The position numbers and the translations under genes were made by a program. A stretch of 64,000 bases of DNA from an uncultured Bacteroidales bacterium. Lineage in GTDB: Bacteria; Bacteroidota; Bacteroidia; Bacteroidales; Paludibacteraceae. Shown in pieces: positions 28,283 to 35,901 of this stretch. The DNA is taken from NCBI GenBank assembly GCA_902800215.1, contig CADCDS010000012.1, positions 34,808 through 98,807 on the forward strand, given 5' to 3'. The notes under the pieces were generated by a model. It had not been told where the DNA came from. It was given only the letters and a program-made list of their open reading frames with translations, and made no database searches. Position 1 is the stretch's first letter; each line of letters opens with the position of its first letter.

Positions 28283-29463
28283 TACTGAGTATTATAGCAG
28301 CATTAATGCTGGACAGTGCAGCGGTGGATACCGCGAAAGTAGATAGCGGATTTGTGTTCACGACGGTGGACAGTGTAGCCATCACGCCGGTGAAGGATCA
28401 GCATAGAAGTAGTACGTGCTGGGCATTCTCGACACTTGGATTCTTGGAGTCGGAGGTGCTGCGCACCAAAGGCAAAGAAATTGATTTGAGCGAGATGTTC
28501 GTGGTCAGTAAGACCATGATCGACCGCGCGACGTACTGCGTGCGCTTGTATAACGAACCGCATTTTGCGCCGGGCGGTAGTGCGTATGACGTGATCTATT
28601 GCATGAGTCATTATGGTCTGGTGCCGCAGGAAGCGATGCCGGGTATCCGGTACGGCTGGACAAAGAACGATACCCTACCCGTTCATGCGGAATTGGACCG
28701 TGTGGCAGGTGGATACCTGAATGGTCTCAATGGATTGAAGAAGATCAGTCCGGTGTGGAAAGAGGGTCTGCAGGCGATCTATGACACGTATCTGGGTAAG
28801 TGTCCGGAGGAGTTTGAGTATGAAGGTAAGAAATACACGCCGAAATCGTTCGTGCAGATGTTAGGTCTCAATGAAGACGACTACGTGTCGATCACCAGTT
28901 ATACGCACCATCCGTTTTATGAGAAGTTTGCGTTAGAGGTGCCGGACAACTGGCGCATGGATCAGATGTACAATGTACCGATGGAGGATATGATGCGGAT
29001 TATCGACAACGCGATTGAGCACGGTTATACTTTGGCTTGGGGTGCCGACGTGAGTGAACTCGGTTTTACCCGCAAAGGTATCAGTGTGGTGCCGGACGAG
29101 GATAACGGTGCGGACCTTACCGGCAGCGATATGGCGAAGTGGGTCGGCATGAGTAACGATGAGAAGAAGAGCAAGTTAACGGAGAAACCCTTACCGGAGA
29201 AGACGATCACGCAGCAGATGCGGCAGGATGCGTTTGACAGTTGGGAGACGACGGATGACCATGGCATGCAGATCTTCGGTACCGCCAAAGACCAGAACGG
29301 TAAGAAATACTACATGATCAAGAACAGCTGGGGTGCGATCCGTTCCGACTACAAAGGTATCTGGTACGTGAGTGAAGCGTTTATGCAATATAAGACGAAT
29401 GACATTCTTGTGCACAAAGACGCTCTTCCGAAAGATATTCGGAAGAAGTTGGGTCTTCGTTAA
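28279..29463 (+). CDS. C1-family cysteine peptidase (aminopeptidase C / bleomycin-hydrolase-like)
   Basis: The 394-residue product has the catalytic Cys in ITPVKDQHRSSTCWAFSTLG near residue 50, the catalytic His in TTDDHGMQIFGTAKD and the Asn in KYYMIKNSWGAI. This is the spacing of the C1B group (PepC, bleomycin hydrolase). The N-terminus MLLSIIAALMLDSAAVD is hydrophobic but lacks the usual basic n-region of a signal peptide. An in-frame TAA lies at 28255 in the 8-bp array, so no longer start exists. The last codon and stop (CGT TAA) are the first bases of the next array. The array may have replaced the original 5' end; this is inference. Confidence 0.88.
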   Translation: MLLSIIAALMLDSAAVDTAKVDSGFVFTTVDSVAITPVKDQHRSSTCWAFSTLGFLESEVLRTKGKEIDLSEMFVVSKTMIDRATYCVRLYNEPHFAPGGSAYDVIYCMSHYGLVPQEAMPGIRYGWTKNDTLPVHAELDRVAGGYLNGLNGLKKISPVWKEGLQAIYDTYLGKCPEEFEYEGKKYTPKSFVQMLGLNEDDYVSITSYTHHPFYEKFALEVPDNWRMDQMYNVPMEDMMRIIDNAIEHGYTLAWGADVSELGFTRKGISVVPDEDNGADLTGSDMAKWVGMSNDEKKSKLTEKPLPEKTITQQMRQDAFDSWETTDDHGMQIFGTAKDQNGKKYYMIKNSWGAIRSDYKGIWYVSEAFMQYKTNDILVHKDALPKDIRKKLGLR

Positions 29464-29493
29464 ACCGTTAAACTGTTAAATTGTTAAACTGAT
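29458..29493 (+). repeat. 8-bp tandem array from stop codon to next start
   Basis: Units CGTTAAAC, CGTTAAAC, TGTTAAAT, TGTTAAAC and a decayed TGATAGTG. The first unit holds the peptidase stop TAA and the last abuts the GTG start of the YigZ-like gene. Confidence 0.9.
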
Positions 29494-29494
29494 A

Positions 29495-29848
29495 GTGGCA
29501 TCTGAAGGCATCTATAAGGATCGGGGCAGTAAGTTCTTAGGGTTCGCAGAGCCGATCAAGGACGAAGAGGAAGCAAAAGCCCGGATTGCATGGTATAAGA
29601 AGAAGTACCATGACGCCCGGCACGTGTGTTATGCTTACCGTCTGGGGCCTAATTTATGGCGAACAAAGGACGACGGAGAACCGCACGGTACGGCCGGCGC
29701 ACCGATCTTACGATCCATCGATGCACGCAATTTGGATAATATATTAGTGGTAGTGGTGCGCTATTTCGGAGGTACCTTATTAGGTACCGGTGGCCTGATG
29801 GTAGCGTACCGGGAAGCAAGTAAAGCAGCATTGGAAAACTATGGATAA
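29495..29848 (+). CDS. YigZ/IMPACT-family N-terminal domain protein, short form
   Basis: The 117-residue product covers only the IMPACT/UPF0029 N-terminal domain: EGIYKDRGSKFLGFAEPI, HDARHVCYAYRLG, DDGEPHGTAGAPIL and VVVVRYFGGTLLGTGGLMVAYREA. Family members are often about 200 residues with a C-terminal DUF1949-like domain, which is missing because the next gene starts here. The start is a GTG right after an 8-bp array, and the usual dozen residues before SEGI are absent. The family is linked to stress and translation control, but the bacterial role is unclear. Confidence 0.8.
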   Translation: MASEGIYKDRGSKFLGFAEPIKDEEEAKARIAWYKKKYHDARHVCYAYRLGPNLWRTKDDGEPHGTAGAPILRSIDARNLDNILVVVVRYFGGTLLGTGGLMVAYREASKAALENYG

Positions 29849-30848
29849 AGACGATAAAGAATATCGATTTAGGGAAATTCGTGCCTACCGTGTGGGGTGG
29901 TTATTGGCAATTGTCGATTGGTTGCTCGTGTTCCCTGTTCTGCAAGTATGGGTATGGCGGACTACCAAAAGTTTCCGCTTGGACTATTTAGGCGACAAGA
30001 AGCAGATTGAGAAAGATATCCGTCACGGAGCATTCTTTATGACGAACCACCGCGACATCGTGCTGGACGCAGCGTGGCTGTCTTACCTCTTACGCCGTTG
30101 GTACGGTACCCGTCCGTTCATTGGGGTTGGTGACAACTTGTTTGTCAAACGATGGATTGAGATCCTGATGCGGTTCTTGCGGTGCTTTGCCGTCAAACGC
30201 GGCGGAGGAGCGCATGCGCAATTAGAGAACGCCAAGCAACTTTCGGCATATATCAAGCACCTGAGAGGTCAAGGCAAATCGATTTGGCTGGCTCAACGGG
30301 AAGGACGTGCCAAGGACAGTAATGACCTGACGCAGCCCAGCGTGCTGCATATGTTAACGCTGGACGGAGAGGATTTCTTTGAGGAAGTTAAAAAACTGAA
30401 CATCTGTCCGATCAGTATCAGTTATGAGTACGATCCGTGTGACTACCTCAAGGCGGCGGAACTGCAACTCAAACGCGATAATCCCAACTGGCGGAAGTCC
30501 AAGAAGGATGACCTCACGTCTATGCACACGGGTATCCGCGGTAAGAAAGGTCACGTCGTCTATCGCATGACCGCCAGCATCAATCCGGAGATAGACGCGA
30601 TGTTGGAAGCACATCCGGAGTTACGCACCGCTCCTACCAAGGAGAAACTGCAGTCCGTCTGCGATATTATTGACCGTCATATCCATCAAGCCTACGAGAT
30701 CTATCCGCGTGGCACGGAATTTGATGAGTATATAGAAAGCCGTCTGGCACTGATCGATATTCCCAATAAGGACGAGATCTTTTTGAGAGCAAAACTATAC
30801 GAAATGTACAACAACCCTGTAATCAATCATAAAAAAGCATATGAGTAA
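29841..30848 (+). CDS. PlsC-like acyltransferase
   Basis: The 335-residue product resembles 1-acyl-glycerol-3-phosphate acyltransferases. It has an N-terminal hydrophobic segment (WLLAIVDWLLVFPVLQVWVW), the acceptor motif region FFMTNHRDIVLDAAWL (the His-Asp spacing is HRDIVLD rather than a strict HX4D), VGDNLFVKRW and the donor loop IWLAQREGRAKDSNDLTQPS. A long C-terminal extension of about 130 residues follows. It overlaps both the YigZ-like gene and coaD by 8 bp, linking lipid and CoA synthesis in one transcript. Confidence 0.85.
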   Translation: MDKDDKEYRFREIRAYRVGWLLAIVDWLLVFPVLQVWVWRTTKSFRLDYLGDKKQIEKDIRHGAFFMTNHRDIVLDAAWLSYLLRRWYGTRPFIGVGDNLFVKRWIEILMRFLRCFAVKRGGGAHAQLENAKQLSAYIKHLRGQGKSIWLAQREGRAKDSNDLTQPSVLHMLTLDGEDFFEEVKKLNICPISISYEYDPCDYLKAAELQLKRDNPNWRKSKKDDLTSMHTGIRGKKGHVVYRMTASINPEIDAMLEAHPELRTAPTKEKLQSVCDIIDRHIHQAYEIYPRGTEFDEYIESRLALIDIPNKDEIFLRAKLYEMYNNPVINHKKAYE

Positions 30849-31293
30849 AAAAGCGATATTTCCAGGATCCTTTGATCCGTTTACCGTAGGCCATTACGAC
30901 ATCGTAAAACGTGGCCTGGAGTTATTCGACGAGATCGTGATCGGTATCGGTCGGAACAGTACCAAGAAAGAGACCTTCCCTATTCGTGAACGGGAGGAAG
31001 CAATCCGTAAGATCTTTGCGGACGATCCCCGTGTGCGTGTAGCGATATACGACTGCCTGACGGTGGACTTCGCCCAAGAACAAGGCGCACAGTTCATCTT
31101 ACGTGGCATGCGTTGTATCGGTGATTTCGAGTACGAACGGAACATGGCCGAAGCCAATAAGCAGTTAACCGGTATCGAGACCGTGATCTTATACACCCGT
31201 CCGGAGTACGCCCATATTTCTTCCACTTTAGTACGTGACTTATACGCCTATGGAAAAGACGTTAGTGACTTTGTTCCTAATACTCTGCGTTAG
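30841..31293 (+). CDS. coaD: Phosphopantetheine adenylyltransferase
   Basis: CoaD makes dephospho-CoA from phosphopantetheine and ATP, the fourth step of CoA synthesis. The 150-residue protein has the nucleotidyltransferase T/HxGH motif in FPGSFDPFTVGHYDIVKRG, the substrate-binding stretch FILRGMRCIGDFEYERNMA, and TRPEYAHISSTLVRDLYAYG, the second ATP-binding region. It overlaps the acyltransferase by 8 bp and the following peptidase gene by 44 bp. Confidence 0.97.
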   Translation: MSKKAIFPGSFDPFTVGHYDIVKRGLELFDEIVIGIGRNSTKKETFPIREREEAIRKIFADDPRVRVAIYDCLTVDFAQEQGAQFILRGMRCIGDFEYERNMAEANKQLTGIETVILYTRPEYAHISSTLVRDLYAYGKDVSDFVPNTLR

Positions 31294-32851
31294 TCTTACA
31301 CCGCAAGCGCAGGAACGGAAAGCGACTTCACGTGCCGACGAATGCATCACGATCTTCAACGATGTGTTACGGCAGGTGGATGTCTACTATGTGGACACGC
31401 TGAACTACGAGTCCTTGACGGAAACGGCGATTAATGCAATGTTAAAGCAGATCGATCCCTACACCGTCTATTATCCCAAGGAGAAAGACCGGGATCTGCG
31501 TATGCTGACCACCGGCAAGTACGGCGGTATCGGTTCTATTATCCAGCAGCGTCCGTTGCCTAACGGGAAAGCGAAAGACTCGCTGGCGACGTTTATCGTG
31601 AATCCGTATGAAGGCAAACCGGCCCAGAAAGCCGGTATCTTAGCCGGTGACCGGTTGCTGAGTGTGGACGGAAAGAAGACCAAGGGTTTGACGGTCAGTG
31701 AGGTAAGCAATAACCTGCGCGGTGTACCGGGTACGACCGTCGTGCTGGAGATCCAACGGGAAGGGGTGACCAAACCCTTTAAGGTGGAGATCGTACGCGA
31801 AGATATCCATATGGACCCGGTTCGTTATTACACCGTTTTCACAGCGGATAGTCTCTTCGAACCCGTCGGATACATCGCTTTTGATGAGTTCACGGACGGT
31901 TCGGCACAGGCTTTTACCAATGCTTTGGATGAACTCTATTACACTCACGGTGCACGCAAACTGATCATCGACCTGCGTGGTAACGGAGGCGGTATCGTGA
32001 GTGAGGCCATTCAGATCCTCAACCTCTTTGTAGAAGAAGGACAGACGGTAGTAGAAGTGAAAGGAAAGAACAATAACAGCAACTACACCTACCGCACGCG
32101 GAACACACCGCGGTACAAAGACCTGCCGTTGATTGTGATGGTGGACAAGAACTCCGCTTCGGCCAGTGAGATTGTGGCCGGTGCCTTGCAGGACTTAGGC
32201 AGAGCCAAGTTGATCGGTCAACGGACGTACGGAAAAGGTCTGGTGCAGAACATCCGTTCCGTTGCCTACGGCGGACATATCAAGGTGACCACCAGTAAGT
32301 ATTACCTGCCGTCCGGCCGATGCATTCAGGCGATTGATTACAGCGAACGGCAGAAAGGACATGAGTTGAAGAAAGACACGGCGGGCGGTATTCTGCCGGA
32401 TATCGTGATCAGCGACTCCGCCAAAGTGGATATCACCTATGCGCTCTATATCGGTCACTATTTCTTTGACTACGCTACCCGGTACCACCGTATGCATGAG
32501 CGGATTGCCGAACCGGGCGTTTTTGAACTGACGGACGAAGATCTGGAAGATTTCTGTGCGTTCCTTGACGAGCGGAAGTTCGAATACGAAACCGAGACCG
32601 GTAAGTACTACGCGGATATGATCAAGATGGCAAAAGCGGAAGATATCGATGAGGCGACCCTGCAGCAGTTGGAACAACTCAAATCGCTGCTTACCCCTGA
32701 TTTCCGGGAAGCGATTCGGCGCAACAAAGAGGAAGTGAAGAAGTTCTTAGGTTCCGAGATCGTGCTGAGGTACTATTACCAGAAAGGCCAAGCGGCCTAC
32801 GACATCCGCTTCGACAAAGAGATCAAGCGTACGTTACAGGAAATGAAGTAA
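31250..32851 (+). CDS. S41-family carboxy-terminal processing peptidase
   Basis: The 533-residue product has a signal peptide (MEKTLVTLFLILCVSLTPQA), a short helical region, a PDZ domain at about residues 85-175 (GKYGGIGSIIQQRP, KPAQKAGILAGDRLLSVDG) and the S41 peptidase core. The Ser-Lys dyad is seen in VDKNSASASEIVAGALQDLG and TYGKGLVQN. The C-terminal 120 residues are helical. Such tail-specific proteases trim periplasmic proteins. The frame is open 15 bp upstream, but this Met starts the signal peptide. It is last in the operon, followed by a 7-bp array and a terminator. Confidence 0.93.
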   Translation: MEKTLVTLFLILCVSLTPQAQERKATSRADECITIFNDVLRQVDVYYVDTLNYESLTETAINAMLKQIDPYTVYYPKEKDRDLRMLTTGKYGGIGSIIQQRPLPNGKAKDSLATFIVNPYEGKPAQKAGILAGDRLLSVDGKKTKGLTVSEVSNNLRGVPGTTVVLEIQREGVTKPFKVEIVREDIHMDPVRYYTVFTADSLFEPVGYIAFDEFTDGSAQAFTNALDELYYTHGARKLIIDLRGNGGGIVSEAIQILNLFVEEGQTVVEVKGKNNNSNYTYRTRNTPRYKDLPLIVMVDKNSASASEIVAGALQDLGRAKLIGQRTYGKGLVQNIRSVAYGGHIKVTTSKYYLPSGRCIQAIDYSERQKGHELKKDTAGGILPDIVISDSAKVDITYALYIGHYFFDYATRYHRMHERIAEPGVFELTDEDLEDFCAFLDERKFEYETETGKYYADMIKMAKAEDIDEATLQQLEQLKSLLTPDFREAIRRNKEEVKKFLGSEIVLRYYYQKGQAAYDIRFDKEIKRTLQEMK

Positions 32852-32852
32852 G

Positions 32853-32880
32853 CTAAGAGCTAAAAGCTAAAAGCTAAGAG
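32853..32880 (+). repeat. 7-bp tandem array after the S41 peptidase stop
   Basis: Units CTAAGAG, CTAAAAG, CTAAAAG and CTAAGAG, between the stop codon and the terminator. Confidence 0.85.
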
Positions 32881-32884
32881 CAAA

Positions 32885-32914
32885 AAATAGAGCCTTTCGG
32901 GGCTCTATTTTTTT
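32885..32914. terminator. Bidirectional terminator
   Basis: The stem AAATAGAGCC / GGCTCTATTT with a TTTCGG loop is followed by T7 on the plus strand and by A-rich sequence on the other side. It serves the convergent S41 and SDR operons. Confidence 0.9.
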
Positions 32915-33740
32915 AATGCATAAACTTAGCCAGTTTCTTCTGAGCGAAGAACAGCAACCAGTCCGGCGTATGTACGAGCAGCGGTGTGCTGAGCCAGTTG
33001 ATGAATCCCGGCGTGTCCGCTTTCTTGTTACGGAACATCTTCTTCAGCGCCCGTTTGACCAGTTTCTCCGGTGGGATACTTACCGTCAGGTTCACCGCTA
33101 ACTTCCGCAAGTTCGGTGCCAAACCAAAGAGACTGGTATCGACGGCACCCGGTGCCATGACGGTGATACCTACGTTCTTCGGTTTGAACTCATACCACAG
33201 CGACTTGGAGAAGTTATAGATAAAGGCCTTGGAGGCATTGTAGGTCTGAATACCCGGCATCGCCATCCATGCGGACATGCTACTCATATTTAATATATAT
33301 CCGCGCATGCGCTTGTGCCTGCATATGCGCGTATTGGCTTCTTCCTCCGTCAGTTCCCGCTGCATCATATCTTCGGCAAAGAGACGGGTCAGTTTCGCTA
33401 CTGTCATGACGTGCAGTTGCAGCATCAGTTCAATGCGTCGCATGCTGGTCTCGCAGTAGGGATTGAAGAAGAAGACACCGGCGTTGTTGATGAGGATATC
33501 CACCACGTAACCGTTCTCTTCCACCCAGCTATGCAGGTTCTCCGCCGCATCCGTCAGACTGAGGTCTGCAAAATGGGCCACAGTCTTGATACCGTAGGTG
33601 TTTGCCAGATCAGCAGCTACTTCATCCAGTTCTTTCTGCTGGTTACTTACCAGCAAGAGGTCGCAGTGATAATCACGCGCCAAAGCCGTGGCATACTGCA
33701 GACCGATTCCGCTACTTGCGCCCGTTACTAATCCTAGCAT
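32913..33740 (-). CDS. Short-chain dehydrogenase/reductase, candidate hydroxysteroid dehydrogenase
   Basis: The 275-residue product is a classical SDR with the cofactor loop LVTGASSGIGLQYATALA at its start, ILINNAGVFF (NNAG) and the catalytic Ser/Tyr/Lys in LNMSSMSAWMAMPGIQTYNASKAF. A longer C-terminus ends in a basic, partly hydrophobic stretch. Overall it resembles the 17-beta and 11-beta HSD-like SDRs. The Met at 33740 starts the Rossmann fold; the frame upstream overlaps the flavin reductase gene. It is third in an operon after a 5-alpha-reductase-like and an old-yellow-enzyme-like gene, which makes a 3-hydroxysteroid dehydrogenase role plausible. The substrate is inferred from context only. 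Confidence 0.85.
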   Translation of the reverse strand: MLGLVTGASSGIGLQYATALARDYHCDLLLVSNQQKELDEVAADLANTYGIKTVAHFADLSLTDAAENLHSWVEENGYVVDILINNAGVFFFNPYCETSMRRIELMLQLHVMTVAKLTRLFAEDMMQRELTEEEANTRICRHKRMRGYILNMSSMSAWMAMPGIQTYNASKAFIYNFSKSLWYEFKPKNVGITVMAPGAVDTSLFGLAPNLRKLAVNLTVSIPPEKLVKRALKKMFRNKKADTPGFINWLSTPLLVHTPDWLLFFAQKKLAKFMH

Positions 33741-34992
33741 TGTTCTCCAGTTTTTCAATCTCCTTCTTGATACGCGGTGCAATGACTTCGCCGTCACGTT
33801 CTACGCACTCATGACACTTCATATCCTTGCTGTACATACGGCCGACGCAGTAGTTGGAACGGCCGCAGCCGGCATGGTAATGCGGATTCTCCTGCACATG
33901 CTTGACGAAATCCGGATCCTTGATGAGCACGTGTGCGATCTGGAAGAGTTCCAATCCTTCGTCCATGATCTGCTGGCAGTTATCACCACTCTGCACACCG
34001 CCGACGTAGATCAGCGGAATATCGATATCCTTCAGTGCCTCTTGGAAAATTTTCGCTTTCTCCATGAAATAGAGCTCATGGAAAGGTGAAGTCGGTGTCA
34101 TCACGGCAGCTACGCCGGGGATGTTCAATGCAGCCTTAAGCCACCAGAAGGACTTCATGTCCATGTAATGGGCCAAGGTCTTATGGGGCATAGCGCCGCT
34201 TAAGATCGTCATCGGACTGCGGCTGACCGTACCACCGGACAGCACAATACCATGCACTTTGTGCTTGGCAATCTCCTTAGCGATAGTGATACCTTCTTCG
34301 ATCGACACACCGCGCCAGCAGTCGTCCCACATGTTCGTCTTCACGACGATGGCCATGTCGTTACCTGCATGCGCCATCACCTCATCCAGGATCTCGTTCA
34401 TGAACCGCATCCGGTTCTCCAGACTACCGCCGTACCGGTCACAACGATGATTGGTACGTTTGGCCAGGAACTGCGAGATCAGATAAGCATGACCGGCGTG
34501 AATCTCGACGCAGTCAAAACCGCACTTACGGGCGAAGTCCACTGCCTCACCGAATTTCTTAACCAGGCGCTGGATCTCCGAGATCTTCAGACGACGGTGA
34601 ATGGTCGGACTATAGAGGTTAAAACCACTCGACGCACTAACCGGCATACAATGACAGGTGTAGAAATGCGTCATGTTTCCGCAGTGACCCATCTGAATAG
34701 AAGCCTTGGCACCCTCCGCATGGATGGCGTCCGTCATCTTCTTCATCTCCGGGATGATCTCGTCGTTCACATATAACTGTCCGTCAAAAGACACACCGCT
34801 CAGATCGACTGCACAATAAGCGACGGTGGTCATTCCGACCCCACCGCGTGCTACCGACACGTGATAGTCCTGCAGTTCTTGTGTAGGACGGTTGGCACGT
34901 GCCATATTCTCAAAAGCAGCGCTGCGGATAATACGGTTCCGCAGCGTGATAGGCCCTAATTGAAAGGGCGTAAATAATTTGCTATTGGCCAT
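33712..34992 (-). CDS. NADH:flavin oxidoreductase, old yellow enzyme family
   Basis: The 426-residue TIM-barrel flavoenzyme starts LFTPFQLGPITLRNRIIRSA and has ASIQMGHCGN, the substrate-binding EIHAGHAYLISQFL, RCDRYGGSLENRMRF, IVLSGGTVSRSP and IYVGGVQSGDN. Enzymes of this family reduce activated C=C bonds; BaiCD-like members act on 3-oxo-delta-4 steroids. The C-terminus carries four Cys (CGRSNYC and CHEC), so an iron-sulfur site is possible, but the NAD(P)-binding halves of the larger 2,4-dienoyl-CoA-reductase-like proteins are missing. The first codons (MANSK) are encoded by a 7-bp repeat array. It lies 22 bp after the 5-alpha-reductase-like gene. Confidence 0.88.
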   Translation of the reverse strand: MANSKLFTPFQLGPITLRNRIIRSAAFENMARANRPTQELQDYHVSVARGGVGMTTVAYCAVDLSGVSFDGQLYVNDEIIPEMKKMTDAIHAEGAKASIQMGHCGNMTHFYTCHCMPVSASSGFNLYSPTIHRRLKISEIQRLVKKFGEAVDFARKCGFDCVEIHAGHAYLISQFLAKRTNHRCDRYGGSLENRMRFMNEILDEVMAHAGNDMAIVVKTNMWDDCWRGVSIEEGITIAKEIAKHKVHGIVLSGGTVSRSPMTILSGAMPHKTLAHYMDMKSFWWLKAALNIPGVAAVMTPTSPFHELYFMEKAKIFQEALKDIDIPLIYVGGVQSGDNCQQIMDEGLELFQIAHVLIKDPDFVKHVQENPHYHAGCGRSNYCVGRMYSKDMKCHECVERDGEVIAPRIKKEIEKLENNARISNGRK

Positions 34993-35012
34993 TTGCTATT
35001 AGCTGTTAGCTG
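34978..35012 (-). repeat. 7-bp tandem array containing the flavin reductase start codon
   Basis: Plus-strand units TTTGCTA, TTGGCCA, TTTGCTA, TTAGCTG and TTAGCTG. The ATG (34990-34992) lies in the second unit. Confidence 0.85.
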
Positions 35013-35014
35013 TT

Positions 35015-35824
35015 TTAGTAAATAAAAGGAATTATTCGTTTCAGTTTCTTACGATCAAACTCATCGGGGAACTCTTCCTCGTATTTCTTGTAGATCGCAT
35101 TGCTTCTCGGAACCAGGTTGCAGCAGCTGAACCAGAAGAACAGCAGACCGGCAAACGACCAGGTCAGGATCGCAAAACCGAGCCATTCCGTGATCTCACC
35201 TAAGTAGTTGGCACTTGTTACGTACTTGTACATACCTTTCTTGGGCAAGTAATGGTTCGTGTCACCTGGTTTACGCAGATGACGGATCACATGGTCCGAA
35301 TGCATGTTAATGATCCAACCGGTGAAGAAGATTGCCGTACCGATGATGAATCGGGGATCCATCAACCATTCCGAAGTGTATAACTGGGAGTAAAACTCAT
35401 CCGCCGGAGCGATGTGGAAGAGGAAATGACCCTGGATATAACCGTTAATCACATTCCAGACCACAGACAGCAACATGATTGCAAACGGCATCTTGCTCTT
35501 ACCTTTCAGCAAGAAAGGGAAGATGAACGAGCGCTGGAAGTAATGGAACTCAAAGATCAGGAAGAAGATCCAGTACGGCGCTTGCTGTACCCGGTCCGCT
35601 ATCTCCGGATCGCCGAAGGCCTTGAAGTACTCATAGAGCACCACAAAGAAAACAGGACACTCCATCAGCAGCCATCCCGCCTTGTTGTTCATCGCCGGTC
35701 CCCATTTCTCCGAACGCATCTTACCATATCCCGCATCTACGAAATAAAGCGAGATAAAAACGACCAAGCCCACAATGAACATGATGAACAAGAGGTCGCT
35801 AAAAGAGGAGTTTAAAATACCCAT
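35015..35824 (-). CDS. Steroid 5-alpha-reductase-like membrane protein
   Basis: The 269-residue product has about six or seven membrane segments and the C-terminal signature of 3-oxo-5-alpha-steroid 4-dehydrogenases: GWIINMHSDHVIRHLRKPGD, then YLPKKGMYKYVTSANYLGEI, EWLGFAILTW and NAIYKKYEEEFPDEFDRKKL. The family reduces a delta-4 double bond with NADPH in the membrane. The promoter sits 40-70 bp upstream and carries a palindrome between its boxes. As first gene of a set with an OYE-type reductase and an SDR it matches the 5AR/5BR/HSDH arrangement reported for bile-acid conversion in gut Bacteroidales. Fatty or sterol-like substrates other than bile acids remain possible. Confidence 0.87.
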   Translation of the reverse strand: MGILNSSFSDLLFIMFIVGLVVFISLYFVDAGYGKMRSEKWGPAMNNKAGWLLMECPVFFVVLYEYFKAFGDPEIADRVQQAPYWIFFLIFEFHYFQRSFIFPFLLKGKSKMPFAIMLLSVVWNVINGYIQGHFLFHIAPADEFYSQLYTSEWLMDPRFIIGTAIFFTGWIINMHSDHVIRHLRKPGDTNHYLPKKGMYKYVTSANYLGEITEWLGFAILTWSFAGLLFFWFSCCNLVPRSNAIYKKYEEEFPDEFDRKKLKRIIPFIY

Positions 35825-35863
35825 ATCGTTTGTTTGTTATATTTTCAAAACAAAAAAAGCGTA

Positions 35864-35895
35864 CAAAGATACGAAAATTCTTTCGTATACGCAAA
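35864..35895 (-). promoter_or_regulatory. Promoter of the steroid-reductase-like operon
   Basis: -33 TTTG (35892-35895) and -7 TATCTTTG (35864-35871), with a 20-bp gap. It begins only 6 bp after the EamA stop codon. The predicted leader is about 33 nt. Confidence 0.85.
35869..35888. promoter_or_regulatory. Candidate operator palindrome inside the promoter spacer
   Basis: Perfect 8-bp arms ATACGAAA and TTTCGTAT with a 4-bp centre lie between the two boxes and touch the -7 box. The position suits a repressor site. Confidence 0.55.
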
Positions 35896-35901
35896 TAAAT
35901 C

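Noticed and set aside
29841-30848. HipA-, phage- or transposon-like origin for this operon
   Set aside because: Overlapping junctions, housekeeping neighbours and normal composition give no sign of insertion.
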